Below, in pieces: positions 7,390 through 14,462 of a stretch of DNA of 15,248 nt. This DNA comes from UBA2336 sp046294915 (GTDB lineage Bacteria; Bacteroidota; Bacteroidia; Cytophagales; Cyclobacteriaceae). The DNA is taken from contig JBKBOE010000064.1 of the NCBI GenBank assembly GCA_046294915.1, forward strand, positions 1 through 15,248. Reading direction: 5' to 3'. The notes under the pieces are model-generated. The model saw only the letters and a program-made list of their open reading frames with translations. It ran no database searches and was not told the origin of the DNA. A program made the position numbers and the translations under genes. Every line of letters starts with the position of its first letter. Position 1 is the first letter of the stretch.

Positions 7390-7995
7390 TTATTCGGCAG
7401 TCAGATCTTCAAGGTACTTTCTGAATTTTGCTGTGTCAAAGTTGGTGGTACCTACTTTCTTTTGAACCACCTTTCCGTATTTATTAACAATGAAGGTTGT
7501 CGGGATGGAAGGAACTGAGAGTTGCTGGGTAAGTTGCCCGCTAGGCATATAAACCGGAAATGTAAACTGCTTGTCGCTAATGTATTTTTTCACCTTTTGC
7601 TGCTGACCTTCCTGGTCGATGGAGAGCATAACGAACAGGATTTCATCTTTATTCACCTTATTATAAAGACTTTGAATGCCAGGCATTTCGGCCCTGCAAG
7701 GCCCGCACCAGGTGGCCCATAGGTTAAGGAAAATCACTTTTCCTTTATGTTCAGTAAGGCTGAATTTTTTTCCATTGAGGTCTTTCACCACAAAATCATA
7801 ATTGAAATTTTCGGCCGGGATAGGTTCATCATCGAAATCGCGGAAGCCTGAAAAGAGAATGATCCTATTAGTCGCCCCACTTACAGCGCCAAGCGTCCCG
7901 GTGTAATGCAGAATAAGCAACACAACAACAGCCGCAAGCCATGGCTTACCGGATTTAATGATGGAATTGATTTTTTCGCTTGCTAAGAATTTCAT
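7390..7995 (-). CDS. Membrane-anchored TlpA-like thioredoxin-fold protein
   Basis: From the ATG at 7995 the product has 201 residues. A short cytoplasmic stretch is followed by one transmembrane segment (about 19-34), and a periplasmic TlpA/ResA-like domain covers roughly 65-195. The redox motif is WCGPC at 96-100 within FLNLWATWCGPCRAEMP. The cis-proline is in SVPSIPTTF (Pro165), and the typical TlpA insertion reads as the segment after IDQEGQ. Such proteins reduce periplasmic disulfides, for example in cytochrome c maturation, or act in general thiol control; the partner is unknown here. A TTG codon at 8028 would add 11 residues. I prefer the ATG because it gives a normal N-terminal anchor and leaves room for a promoter facing the divergent gene at 8073. 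It ends 1 base from coaX. Confidence 0.9.
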   Translation of the reverse strand: MKFLASEKINSIIKSGKPWLAAVVVLLILHYTGTLGAVSGATNRIILFSGFRDFDDEPIPAENFNYDFVVKDLNGKKFSLTEHKGKVIFLNLWATWCGPCRAEMPGIQSLYNKVNKDEILFVMLSIDQEGQQQKVKKYISDKQFTFPVYMPSGQLTQQLSVPSIPTTFIVNKYGKVVQKKVGTTNFDTAKFRKYLEDLTAE

Positions 7996-8072
7996 TTTTT
8001 GGCGCAGTTCTTGGTCGAAATTAGACAATTTTCAGAAATTAAGTAATTTCGAAACGGTAACATTAGAATAGA

Positions 8073-9842
8073 ATGGCAAAATCACTTAACATTTTCCTTT
8101 TCATTTTGGTGGCAACTGGAGCCCACTCCCAGAAGCTTAAGTATAAAGATATTTTTAGTTTGCTCAGTACTAACCAATACGAGGCGGCTGAGCCGTTTTT
8201 GAAAAAATACCTTAAAGAGACCACTGACAATCCGAATGCTTACCTGTACCTGGGAATTATTTATGAACAGAAAGCGGCTAAAGATGATGTACTCAAAAAT
8301 ACCCAACAAGCCATTGTTAATATGGACTCAGCCATTATGCTCTTTAGCAAGGCTATGGGTATGATTACCGACAAGGAAATAAAGAAGGAAAAGGACTATT
8401 ATGCCATGTACACCCAACGCGACTTGCGTACCGGTGTAATGGAAATAAAACTTGCCCACATTCAACATGATTTGCAAACCCGCAGTGCTGCACTGCGGGA
8501 ACGTATCGATAAAGTGAAAATGGTAAAGCATTATTTCACCGAAATGCAAACGGGCTACACCCGTTGCAACGAAATGTTTGTAAGCCTGCAACAGGCTTAC
8601 CCGGGCCAACGCGAATTTTACCTGCGTGCCGATAGCCGGGTTATTGCCCAACTCAAGGAACTGTCAGCGGCCTTCGAGGCATCTTCAAAGGCTTTTGATA
8701 ATTACAAAACTAGCATGAGCAACCTCGGCAAGTCTTCTTACAACCAAAACTGGAATCCAAAAGCCATTAAAGACTTTAAATCAGACGGTAGCGAACTTAC
8801 TGATTTTTACCAGAATAATCTGATCATATGGAATTATAAGGAGTTTGCCGATCAGGCCGTACAGGTAATTGATGTGGAGTTAAAACCGCTGCTCAACGAC
8901 CTGGTAACATACGATATTGAGATAAACAACCTGGCTGACAAATTAAAGGCGGATTCTGTGTCGGTTCATAGCGGATTGGCAAAGTTAACAGAGAGCCTGT
9001 TAAGCGATAAACTGAAAAAGTTCGATCCCGAACCCCTGCCTATGGATGTTCTTGGTCTTAAGATAGCAGATCTGGATTATAGATCCGCTTTGATGGAGTC
9101 CAGGCGTTTGAAGGATTCTGCTGATGTATTTCTGCAAGTAGAACTTACCAAGACCGAAATTAAGTGCCTTAAAAAGGTAGATAGCCTGGCGGTTAGGTTA
9201 ATGATGCGGAATATTGATGAGGAGGCATTGAACTATCAGGGTTTTGTTTCGAGTACGTACAACAGCGCAGCCCTTCTGAAAAGCTGGGTAAAGGCTGAGC
9301 GTGAATTTGCTGACCGCGAAATGAAACAGAAATTTGAACAACTTGCTGTACGTACGGAGTCAATAAACTGGCTGATCAATGGAACTGACTCAATACCTTT
9401 GAATACAACAAGAAAATCGAAGTTCAGACCCATACTGATAGATTCAAAGTACACGGCTGGCATCCGGTTTACCGACTCACTAAATGGTGACGGCTACTTT
9501 TTTAATATCACCCCTTCGCGAAAGCCTTCTATTAAAGCCCAGTTTGCTATTGATAAAGCGAACCTGAAGGAAAGTTACCTGCAGCACATTAAAGCGATGA
9601 TTGTTACCGATCAGGGCGAGAGTATCTTTTTTGTTTTATTGTGGTCAAACAGGAAGGTGAAGGAGGGCTATCCTGCCACACTCGCAAAAATATACCGTTC
9701 TGATGGGTTATCGTGGAATACTAATCTGACTTTTGAATCCGTACCAGAAACTATTCAGTATCAACCCAATACTGGCGATTTATTGGTTAAATTGGGTGGT
9801 GATATGACTGTGCTTATTGATAAAGCCGGTAAGGTTAAGTAA
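8073..9842 (+). CDS. Secreted protein of unknown function with TPR-like N-terminus
   Basis: The product has 589 residues. A Sec signal peptide is clear: Lys3, a hydrophobic stretch FLFILVATG at 8-16, and a likely cleavage after Ala-His-Ser at position 19. Residues about 26-98 look like tetratricopeptide helices (NQYEAAEPFLKKYL, then NAYLYLGIIYEQKA and a third pair). The middle part (about 100-410) is charged, helical and partly coiled-coil-like. The last 150 residues or so turn to beta-type sequence with many aromatic and Gly residues, ending in a strand-rich segment with repeated Asp/Gly turns. No catalytic motif is visible. It is probably periplasmic or outer-membrane-associated, and the C-terminus has no obvious type IX secretion signal. 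It lies alone between a divergent thioredoxin gene and a convergent small gene whose stop codon touches its own. I do not recognise the family. Confidence 0.85.
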   Translation: MAKSLNIFLFILVATGAHSQKLKYKDIFSLLSTNQYEAAEPFLKKYLKETTDNPNAYLYLGIIYEQKAAKDDVLKNTQQAIVNMDSAIMLFSKAMGMITDKEIKKEKDYYAMYTQRDLRTGVMEIKLAHIQHDLQTRSAALRERIDKVKMVKHYFTEMQTGYTRCNEMFVSLQQAYPGQREFYLRADSRVIAQLKELSAAFEASSKAFDNYKTSMSNLGKSSYNQNWNPKAIKDFKSDGSELTDFYQNNLIIWNYKEFADQAVQVIDVELKPLLNDLVTYDIEINNLADKLKADSVSVHSGLAKLTESLLSDKLKKFDPEPLPMDVLGLKIADLDYRSALMESRRLKDSADVFLQVELTKTEIKCLKKVDSLAVRLMMRNIDEEALNYQGFVSSTYNSAALLKSWVKAEREFADREMKQKFEQLAVRTESINWLINGTDSIPLNTTRKSKFRPILIDSKYTAGIRFTDSLNGDGYFFNITPSRKPSIKAQFAIDKANLKESYLQHIKAMIVTDQGESIFFVLLWSNRKVKEGYPATLAKIYRSDGLSWNTNLTFESVPETIQYQPNTGDLLVKLGGDMTVLIDKAGKVK

Positions 9843-10295
9843 TTACCCTTGTCCGATCAGTTTTTTCCAATCCTGAAAGCGCATGTCTATCCGGGTTTTC
9901 ATTTTCTCATAATTTTCCCAACTGTCGGTAACATGATAAATGGAGGGTAGCGATTTAACCAGAATTTCATCATAATCGTTTCGATACAATCCTCCACCGT
10001 AATAATAATAGGTAAACATGTTCCCTTGCCGGTTAAACAATTCATAGCCCAGGTAACCGTCCCATATTTCACTTAAAATAGTACAGGAGATTTCCCTGCG
10101 TTTAAACCGGAATATCTGAATCGATGCCTCGTCTTCGAAATACTCGGAATACAATCCATTATCAATGATCCATCCCAAATACATGCCGATGTGCACATAA
10201 GCCTGTTCAATAGGGAGTGAGTCGGGAAAATTTCCAAGAAAATGCGACTTGGCATTATCGTAAATGGTCTTTTGTATTTCTGCTTTGTGTTCCAT
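9843..10295 (-). CDS. Small conserved cytosolic protein of unknown function
   Basis: The 150-residue product has no signal peptide or membrane segment. It begins with a YDNAKSHFLGNFPDSL-type segment, followed by EQAYVHIGMYLGWIID near 30-45 and a Tyr-rich stretch around 94-103. From memory this matches a widespread domain of unknown function (I believe DUF7832) found as single small genes, sometimes near toxin or immunity loci; the label is unconfirmed. Aromatic and acidic residues are abundant, and no catalytic motif is seen. It is the last gene of a minus-strand run, 70 bp after rsmE. Its stop codon abuts the stop of the convergent 589-residue gene with no base between them. The first ATG (10295) gives the best alignment of the N-terminal motif with the start. 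Confidence 0.8.
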   Translation of the reverse strand: MEHKAEIQKTIYDNAKSHFLGNFPDSLPIEQAYVHIGMYLGWIIDNGLYSEYFEDEASIQIFRFKRREISCTILSEIWDGYLGYELFNRQGNMFTYYYYGGGLYRNDYDEILVKSLPSIYHVTDSWENYEKMKTRIDMRFQDWKKLIGQG

Positions 10296-10365
10296 ACTAC
10301 AATGTTACTCAAATTCATTGATACCGTTTGCTCCTGATTTTCTGATTTTTATACGATGTATGAAA

Positions 10366-11076
10366 TTATTGTAAATTTCTGTTTACCAGGTTAATAATGT
10401 TGCATGCCACAAGGCCGGCTGTTTCGGTTCTTAACCGGGAAGTGCCAAGCGTAACCTCTTTGAACCCCGAGGCTTTTGCCAGGGCTAATTCATTGCTAGC
10501 GAAATCTCCCTCCGGGCCAATCAGCACGGTGTATTCACAACCTGCCGTGGCCAGGTCCATAAGGTGTGGCGTGTTCGTATTGCCCGCATGGGCTATGAAT
10601 CGTTCACCACCGGTTGCACTTTTAAGGAAGTCAGAAAATGGGCTGATCGGATCAATCACCGGGCGGTAAGGCTGTAATGCCTGTTTCATAGCACTGGTTA
10701 CGATTTTTTCTAACCTTGAGGTTTTAAGTAGTGTGCGTTCAGAATGAATGGTTTGTATGAACGAAATCCTGTCAATACCGATTTCAATACATTTTTCAAC
10801 CATCCATTCCATCCTGTCTGAATTTTTTGTTGGGGCAATTGCCAGCCGGAAGGAGTACTGCCTGGGAGTTGTTGCGACTGTTCGTATAATGCGGAAACTG
10901 CACTGGCTGGAATCGGGGCGGGTAATTACGGCCTCGAAGATGCCCCCCTGGCCATTGGTAATAAAAATGGTATCTCCGTTTTTTTTTCGCATCACGTTAA
11001 TGCAGTGGTGCGATTCTTCGGGATTAAGGTAGGTAATTCCGAATAGAATATCCGGTTGATAGAACAGGTTTTGCAT
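10366..11076 (-). CDS. rsmE: 16S rRNA m3U1498 methyltransferase
   Basis: This 236-residue SPOUT-class enzyme uses S-adenosylmethionine to methylate N3 of U1498 in 16S rRNA. The N-terminal PUA-like domain (about 1-70) carries ESHHCINVMRKKNGD at 21-35, in which the H-x(5)-R pattern is typical. The SPOUT domain shows PTKNSDRMEWMVEKCIEIG at 82-100, then IGPEGDF at 186-192 and LGTSRLRTETA at 210-220. The last two form the trefoil-knot cofactor site. Length and motif spacing are normal. The gene starts 14 bp after the acyl-CoA-binding gene on the same strand, so the two are probably co-transcribed although their functions are unrelated. Confidence 0.97.
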   Translation of the reverse strand: MQNLFYQPDILFGITYLNPEESHHCINVMRKKNGDTIFITNGQGGIFEAVITRPDSSQCSFRIIRTVATTPRQYSFRLAIAPTKNSDRMEWMVEKCIEIGIDRISFIQTIHSERTLLKTSRLEKIVTSAMKQALQPYRPVIDPISPFSDFLKSATGGERFIAHAGNTNTPHLMDLATAGCEYTVLIGPEGDFASNELALAKASGFKEVTLGTSRLRTETAGLVACNIINLVNRNLQ

Positions 11077-11090
11077 GCAATGGGCGACTG

Positions 11091-11354
11091 CTACCGGTAT
11101 GCTTCGTAAAGTACATTCATTAAATCAATATACTCCTGCATGGCCTGGTCTTTGGATTTTCCTTTCAGTTCAGCCCATGCATCATACTTGGCTATGGCTT
11201 TAAAGTCAAAACCACCGGGCCGTTCCCCGGTAATGTCGCCATCGGTTGATTGCTTATACAGTGCATAAAGCCGAAGCAGTTCCTCGTTGCTTGGGCGCCT
11301 GGTCAATTCCTTTGACCGGCCAACGGCCTGGTTAAATTTGTCAGTTAGTTCCAT
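11091..11354 (-). CDS. Acyl-CoA-binding protein
   Basis: This 87-residue four-helix-bundle protein binds long-chain acyl-CoA esters in the cytoplasm, buffering and delivering them to enzymes. It matches eukaryotic ACBP closely: LYALYKQSTDGDITGERPG at 29-47, FDFKAIAKYDAWAELKG at 49-65 and YIDLM at 75-79. The residues that contact the ligand in bovine ACBP (Tyr28, Tyr31, Lys32, Lys54 and Tyr73) correspond to Tyr30, Tyr33, Lys34, Lys56 and Tyr75, all conserved, so binding is very likely. Bacterial ACBPs are patchily distributed but frequent in Bacteroidota. The gene lies between citrate synthase and rsmE. A terminator hairpin ends about 10 bases before its start codon, so its expression depends on read-through from gltA or on a promoter inside gltA. 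Confidence 0.95.
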   Translation of the reverse strand: MELTDKFNQAVGRSKELTRRPSNEELLRLYALYKQSTDGDITGERPGGFDFKAIAKYDAWAELKGKSKDQAMQEYIDLMNVLYEAYR

Positions 11355-11355
11355 A

Positions 11356-11394
11356 CAAAAACAAATAAGGCTGAAAGTAATCCTTCAGCCTTAT
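11356..11394 (-). terminator. Intrinsic terminator or attenuator after citrate synthase
   Basis: On the plus strand ATAAGGCTGAA (11365-11375) pairs perfectly with TTCAGCCTTAT (11384-11394) around an 8-base loop. Read on the minus strand this 11-bp stem is followed by TTGTTTTTG (11356-11364), a U-rich tail. It begins 21 bases after the gltA stop codon. The tail ends 1 base before the ATG of the acyl-CoA-binding gene (11354), so the hairpin also occupies that gene's leader. Confidence 0.82.
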
Positions 11395-11415
11395 AAATTC
11401 AAACCCATGCATAGG

Positions 11416-12702
11416 TTAACGTTTGTCGATGCTGACAAAGGGCCTAAGCGTCTTTCCGGTATAAATCTGACGCGGCCTGCCAATGGGTTCGCCCTGGTCG
11501 CGAAGTTCCTTCCATTGGGCAATCCAGCCTGGCAAACGGCCCATGGCAAACATTACGGTAAACATATCTACCGGTATTCCCAATGCACGGTAAATGATGC
11601 CCGAATAGAAATCAACGTTAGGGTAGAGCTTGCGCTCTACAAAGTATGAATCTTTTAATGCGATTTCCTCAAGCTTCTTGGCGATTTCAAGAATGGGATC
11701 ATTTACGCCCAGTTTTTTAAGAACATCATCGGCAGCTTTTTTAATAATCTTTGCCCGGGGATCGAAATTTTTGTAAACCCGGTGGCCGAAGCCCATCAGG
11801 CGGAAGGGATCGTTTTTGTCTTTAGCCTTATCAATCCACTTGTCAATATTTCCACCATCCTTTTTGATGTTTTCCAACATAATGATTACTTCCTGGTTGG
11901 CGCCTCCGTGCAACGGGCCCCACAGGGCATTAATTCCTGCTGAAATGGCTGAATAAATGCTCGCTTTGGATGAGCCTACTATGCGCACCGTTGATGTAGA
12001 ACAATTTTGTTCATGGTCGGCATGAAGGATGAAAAGTTTATCCAATGCATCAGCTACAACCGGATCAACCTCGTAATCCTGTCCGGGCAAGGCAAACATC
12101 ATTTTCAGGAAACGTGCACAGTAATCCAGTTTGTTATCCGGATAATTTACCGGGTGGCCAATGGCATTCTTGTACGACCATGCTGCAAAAGTTGGCATTT
12201 TACCTAACGAGCGGATAATGCTCAGGTAAACCCCATCGGGAGGTCTGTTTGGATTAAGTGATTCCGGGTAAAATGCTGTTTGAGCGCAAAACAGAGAGGA
12301 GAGGACACCCATTGGGTGTGAGGTAGACGGAAAGCCGTCTAAAATCTTCTTGATGTCTTCATGTACCAGGGTACGCTTGGTGATGTCGGTTGTAAATTTC
12401 TGGTATTCGGCTTTGGTAGGCAACTCACCGAATATGAGTAAGTAGGCTACCTCCAAAAAGGTAGATTTCTCGGCCAACTCTTCAATGGCATAGCCCCGGT
12501 AATGCAATACACCCTGCTCGCCATCCAGAAAGGTTATGGCACTTTTGGTTGAGCCTGTGTTTTTATAGCCGACATCAAGGGTTATGTATCCTGTTTTGTC
12601 TCGTAAATCGCTGATATCTATGGCCAGTTCTTTTTCGGTTCCTTCAATTACCGGGAAGGAGTATGACTTGCCATCGATGAGAAGTTCTACAGATTTTGCC
12701 AT
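11416..12702 (-). CDS. gltA: Citrate synthase, type II (GltA-like)
   Basis: This 428-residue enzyme condenses acetyl-CoA with oxaloacetate to form citrate, the entry step of the TCA cycle. The catalytic triad matches E. coli GltA (His264, His305, Asp362): His265 in GPLHGGANQEV, His307 in GFGHRVYKNFDPRA, and Asp364 in NVDFYSG. The oxaloacetate-binding segment LHADHEQNCSTSTVR is at 226-240, and PGWIAQWKE at 391-399 is typical. The N-terminal domain and length fit the hexameric type II enzymes that can be NADH-inhibited. The reactive Cys206 of E. coli is Gly here, and Arg109 appears to be Lys, while Tyr145, Arg163 and Lys167 equivalents remain; NADH control may therefore differ (inference). Its leader (12703-12770) holds a weak hairpin and a TATCTTTA box resembling a -7 element. 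Confidence 0.97.
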   Translation of the reverse strand: MAKSVELLIDGKSYSFPVIEGTEKELAIDISDLRDKTGYITLDVGYKNTGSTKSAITFLDGEQGVLHYRGYAIEELAEKSTFLEVAYLLIFGELPTKAEYQKFTTDITKRTLVHEDIKKILDGFPSTSHPMGVLSSLFCAQTAFYPESLNPNRPPDGVYLSIIRSLGKMPTFAAWSYKNAIGHPVNYPDNKLDYCARFLKMMFALPGQDYEVDPVVADALDKLFILHADHEQNCSTSTVRIVGSSKASIYSAISAGINALWGPLHGGANQEVIIMLENIKKDGGNIDKWIDKAKDKNDPFRLMGFGHRVYKNFDPRAKIIKKAADDVLKKLGVNDPILEIAKKLEEIALKDSYFVERKLYPNVDFYSGIIYRALGIPVDMFTVMFAMGRLPGWIAQWKELRDQGEPIGRPRQIYTGKTLRPFVSIDKR

Positions 12703-12732
12703 TTTATTTAGTTATGAGTGCTTTTAAAGATA

Positions 12733-12766
12733 ACAGGTTGCTTTACGTGAAAAAATAGCAGCCTGT
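12733..12766 (-). terminator. Weak imperfect hairpin between SPFH gene and gltA
   Basis: Plus-strand ACAGGTTGCT (12733-12742) faces AGCAGCCTGT (12757-12766) with a 14-base loop. On the minus strand this makes a 10-position stem with one C-A mismatch, followed by TTATCTTT. It could be a leaky terminator of the prohibitin-like gene, partial folding in the gltA leader, or chance. The stem overlaps the region where a gltA promoter is expected. Confidence 0.35.
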
Positions 12767-12770
12767 AAAA

Positions 12771-13589
12771 TTAATTATTGCCTAAGATCATTGGGAGTCC
12801 GTCTTTTCCGGATCCGACTACAATAACCTTAGAGTTTGGTGATTTTGCAAGCTCCAGGGTTGCCTCAATCCCCCTCATTTTTAGGAGCTTATCGGTAAGG
12901 CTGTTGTTGATGATGTTGTTTGCCCGCGATTCGCCCTCAGCTGCAATACGCTTCCGCTCTGCCTCGCTTCGTTCTTTATCAAGTCTAAACTGGTAGGCAA
13001 GTGCTTCCTGTTCCTGCTGTAATTTGTTTTGTATTGCCACCCGTATCTGTTCGGGAAGTTGTATGGAGCGGATAAGGAGAGCGGCCATGTGAACGTTATT
13101 TTGAATCAGGACATTTTCACATTCTGTTTTAATGGTATTCTCAACCTCAGCCCGTTTGGTGGAGTAAATTTCTTCAGCGTTATACCGGCCCATTACCTGG
13201 CGCACGGCCGACCTGGCTTCGGGGATGATCAGTGTGTTTACGTAACCCCGATTAAATTTTTCATGGATGTAGCCTATTTTCTCCGGAACCGGGTAAAACC
13301 GCACCGTTACATCCACATGTATAGGCAAGCCGTTCTTATCGAGAACGTCCATATTCTCATCTGTTGCCGTTTCGCGCACTGCATAAATGTACACATCGTT
13401 CCATGGCGCTTTGGCATGGAAACCCGGCTGGATAATGTTTTCTTTATCAAGCCCACTGCCGAATTTATAAAAGATAACAGCTCGTTCATCGGCCTGTACG
13501 GTGTAAAACAGGCTGGATGAAATCCCGGCCACCACAAATAACGCGATGACGCCAAGGATAATAAATGGAAGTAGTCGGTTGCTTTTCAT
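12771..13589 (-). CDS. Prohibitin-like SPFH/Band 7 membrane protein
   Basis: The 272-residue product has an N-terminal membrane anchor (about 7-28) followed by a prohibitin-type SPFH domain. Marker segments are QADERAVIFYKFG at 32-44, QPGFHAKAPW at 54-63, DVTVRFYP at 93-100, IIPEARSAVRQVMGRY at 121-136 and YSTKRAEVE at 142-150. A long charged helix, probably coiled coil, runs about 186-226 (QEQEALAYQFRLDKERSEAERKR), followed by the prohibitin-style tail IEATLELAKSPNSKVIVVG. Such proteins form large ring or cage assemblies in the membrane and scaffold proteases (FtsH/HflKC type) or lipid microdomains; which applies here is unknown. The preceding membrane-protein gene ends 36 bp upstream on the same strand, and gltA follows after 68 bp, so a transcriptional link with the channel-like gene is plausible. 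Confidence 0.92.
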   Translation of the reverse strand: MKSNRLLPFIILGVIALFVVAGISSSLFYTVQADERAVIFYKFGSGLDKENIIQPGFHAKAPWNDVYIYAVRETATDENMDVLDKNGLPIHVDVTVRFYPVPEKIGYIHEKFNRGYVNTLIIPEARSAVRQVMGRYNAEEIYSTKRAEVENTIKTECENVLIQNNVHMAALLIRSIQLPEQIRVAIQNKLQQEQEALAYQFRLDKERSEAERKRIAAEGESRANNIINNSLTDKLLKMRGIEATLELAKSPNSKVIVVGSGKDGLPMILGNN

Positions 13590-13625
13590 AGTTGGTTTGA
13601 ATTTTAGATTAAAAATGAAATGTAG

Positions 13626-14366
13626 TTAAGATTTTTCAGGTTTGGGCAATCCAAGCAGTTTGCCAATAATGAGCACAGTAAACAAGCTGCCCCATAAGCC
13701 TTCAATAACTCCGAGGTTCTTGATGAGGTAAGTTGCATCCGGATAGCGTGAATCAATACCGCCCAGTAAACTCAGGCTGTGCCCAACGCATTCGGCATAG
13801 TTTGGAATCCCTAATTCCAACTCAACTCCCAGGTTACCGTAACCGCTTATGCAAATCAGGTCGTACAAACTGCCAAATGAAATTCCTGTCATCAGAAAAA
13901 CACAGGCTGAGCCCCAAAGTTTATCCGGTGTTAAAAATTCTGACCCGAATATATCCCGGATGGTAAAGAAAATTACAATCACTTCGATGGGGAAAAGCAG
14001 CCCGTGAATTACCAGCAGGGCAACCCGCCTGTTTTCGATTTCGATGAGTTTATAATAGGGAAATTCAATGAGTATGCCGAAAACAACAATGCCTATTAAC
14101 ACGAATAGGATGCTCCGGATGAGCAGATTACTACTGGTAAAATTCCGGAGCAGGTCCCACAGCAGAAATGCGTATAACGCCCCGAAAAATGAGAAAACCG
14201 ATATGATGAATTTGGATATCTCGCTTTTGGAGTCGGCCAGTAAGGTTCCTGAAAGGAGCAACCCCATGGTTATAATCATTACCTGAATAAGCACCACGTT
14301 GCGGTAATCCTTTTGCTTCTCCTGCTGAAGCCTGTTACTTCCCACCAATGATAGTTTTCTGAACAT
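13626..14366 (-). CDS. Six-TM potassium-channel-like membrane protein, atypical filter
   Basis: The 246-residue product has hydrophobic segments at about 24-43, 52-71, 82-100, 114-136, 152-173 and 217-239. The last two, with the loop between them, follow the layout of the two-TM-plus-pore ion-channel module: TPDKLWGSACVFLMTGISF (outer helix, 146-164), a hydrophobic segment near 190-201 in the pore-helix position, and VIEGLWGSLFTVLIIGKLL (inner helix, 220-238), closely resembling the LEAxxGQLYLAVLIARLVGL ending of bacterial potassium channel family proteins, including the conserved Glu (222). The selectivity filter TxGYGD is missing; the segment reads LLGGIDSRYPDATY at 200-213. The frame is intact, so this is not a frameshift. 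No S4-type run of arginines is seen. It may be a channel with altered selectivity, a non-conducting relative, or an unrelated membrane protein. It is followed by the prohibitin-like gene after 36 bp and is divergent from the TPR gene. Confidence 0.75.
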   Translation of the reverse strand: MFRKLSLVGSNRLQQEKQKDYRNVVLIQVMIITMGLLLSGTLLADSKSEISKFIISVFSFFGALYAFLLWDLLRNFTSSNLLIRSILFVLIGIVVFGILIEFPYYKLIEIENRRVALLVIHGLLFPIEVIVIFFTIRDIFGSEFLTPDKLWGSACVFLMTGISFGSLYDLICISGYGNLGVELELGIPNYAECVGHSLSLLGGIDSRYPDATYLIKNLGVIEGLWGSLFTVLIIGKLLGLPKPEKS

Positions 14367-14462
14367 ACGGCATGTAAGTTACTAAGGATTTTTATGGGTT
14401 TAATTTAATTTATTGATTGGGCCAGTTAAAACTCTTAGCTTGAGGTCATTAAACTGTACCCA

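Noticed and set aside
7996..8028. TTG-started N-terminal extension of the thioredoxin-like protein
   Set aside because: It would add 11 residues before an already normal membrane anchor; an ATG exists at 7995 and leaves more space for the divergent promoters. The TTG start remains possible.
13029..13520. 163-codon plus-strand open frame
   Set aside because: It lies entirely antisense to the prohibitin-like gene, whose SPFH motifs are unmistakable; the translation has no recognisable motif.
14413..14443. Promoter for the TPR gene (TTG at 14413 and TAGCTTGA at 14436)
   Set aside because: The downstream box has two mismatches to TAnnTTTG, so I could not distinguish it from background.
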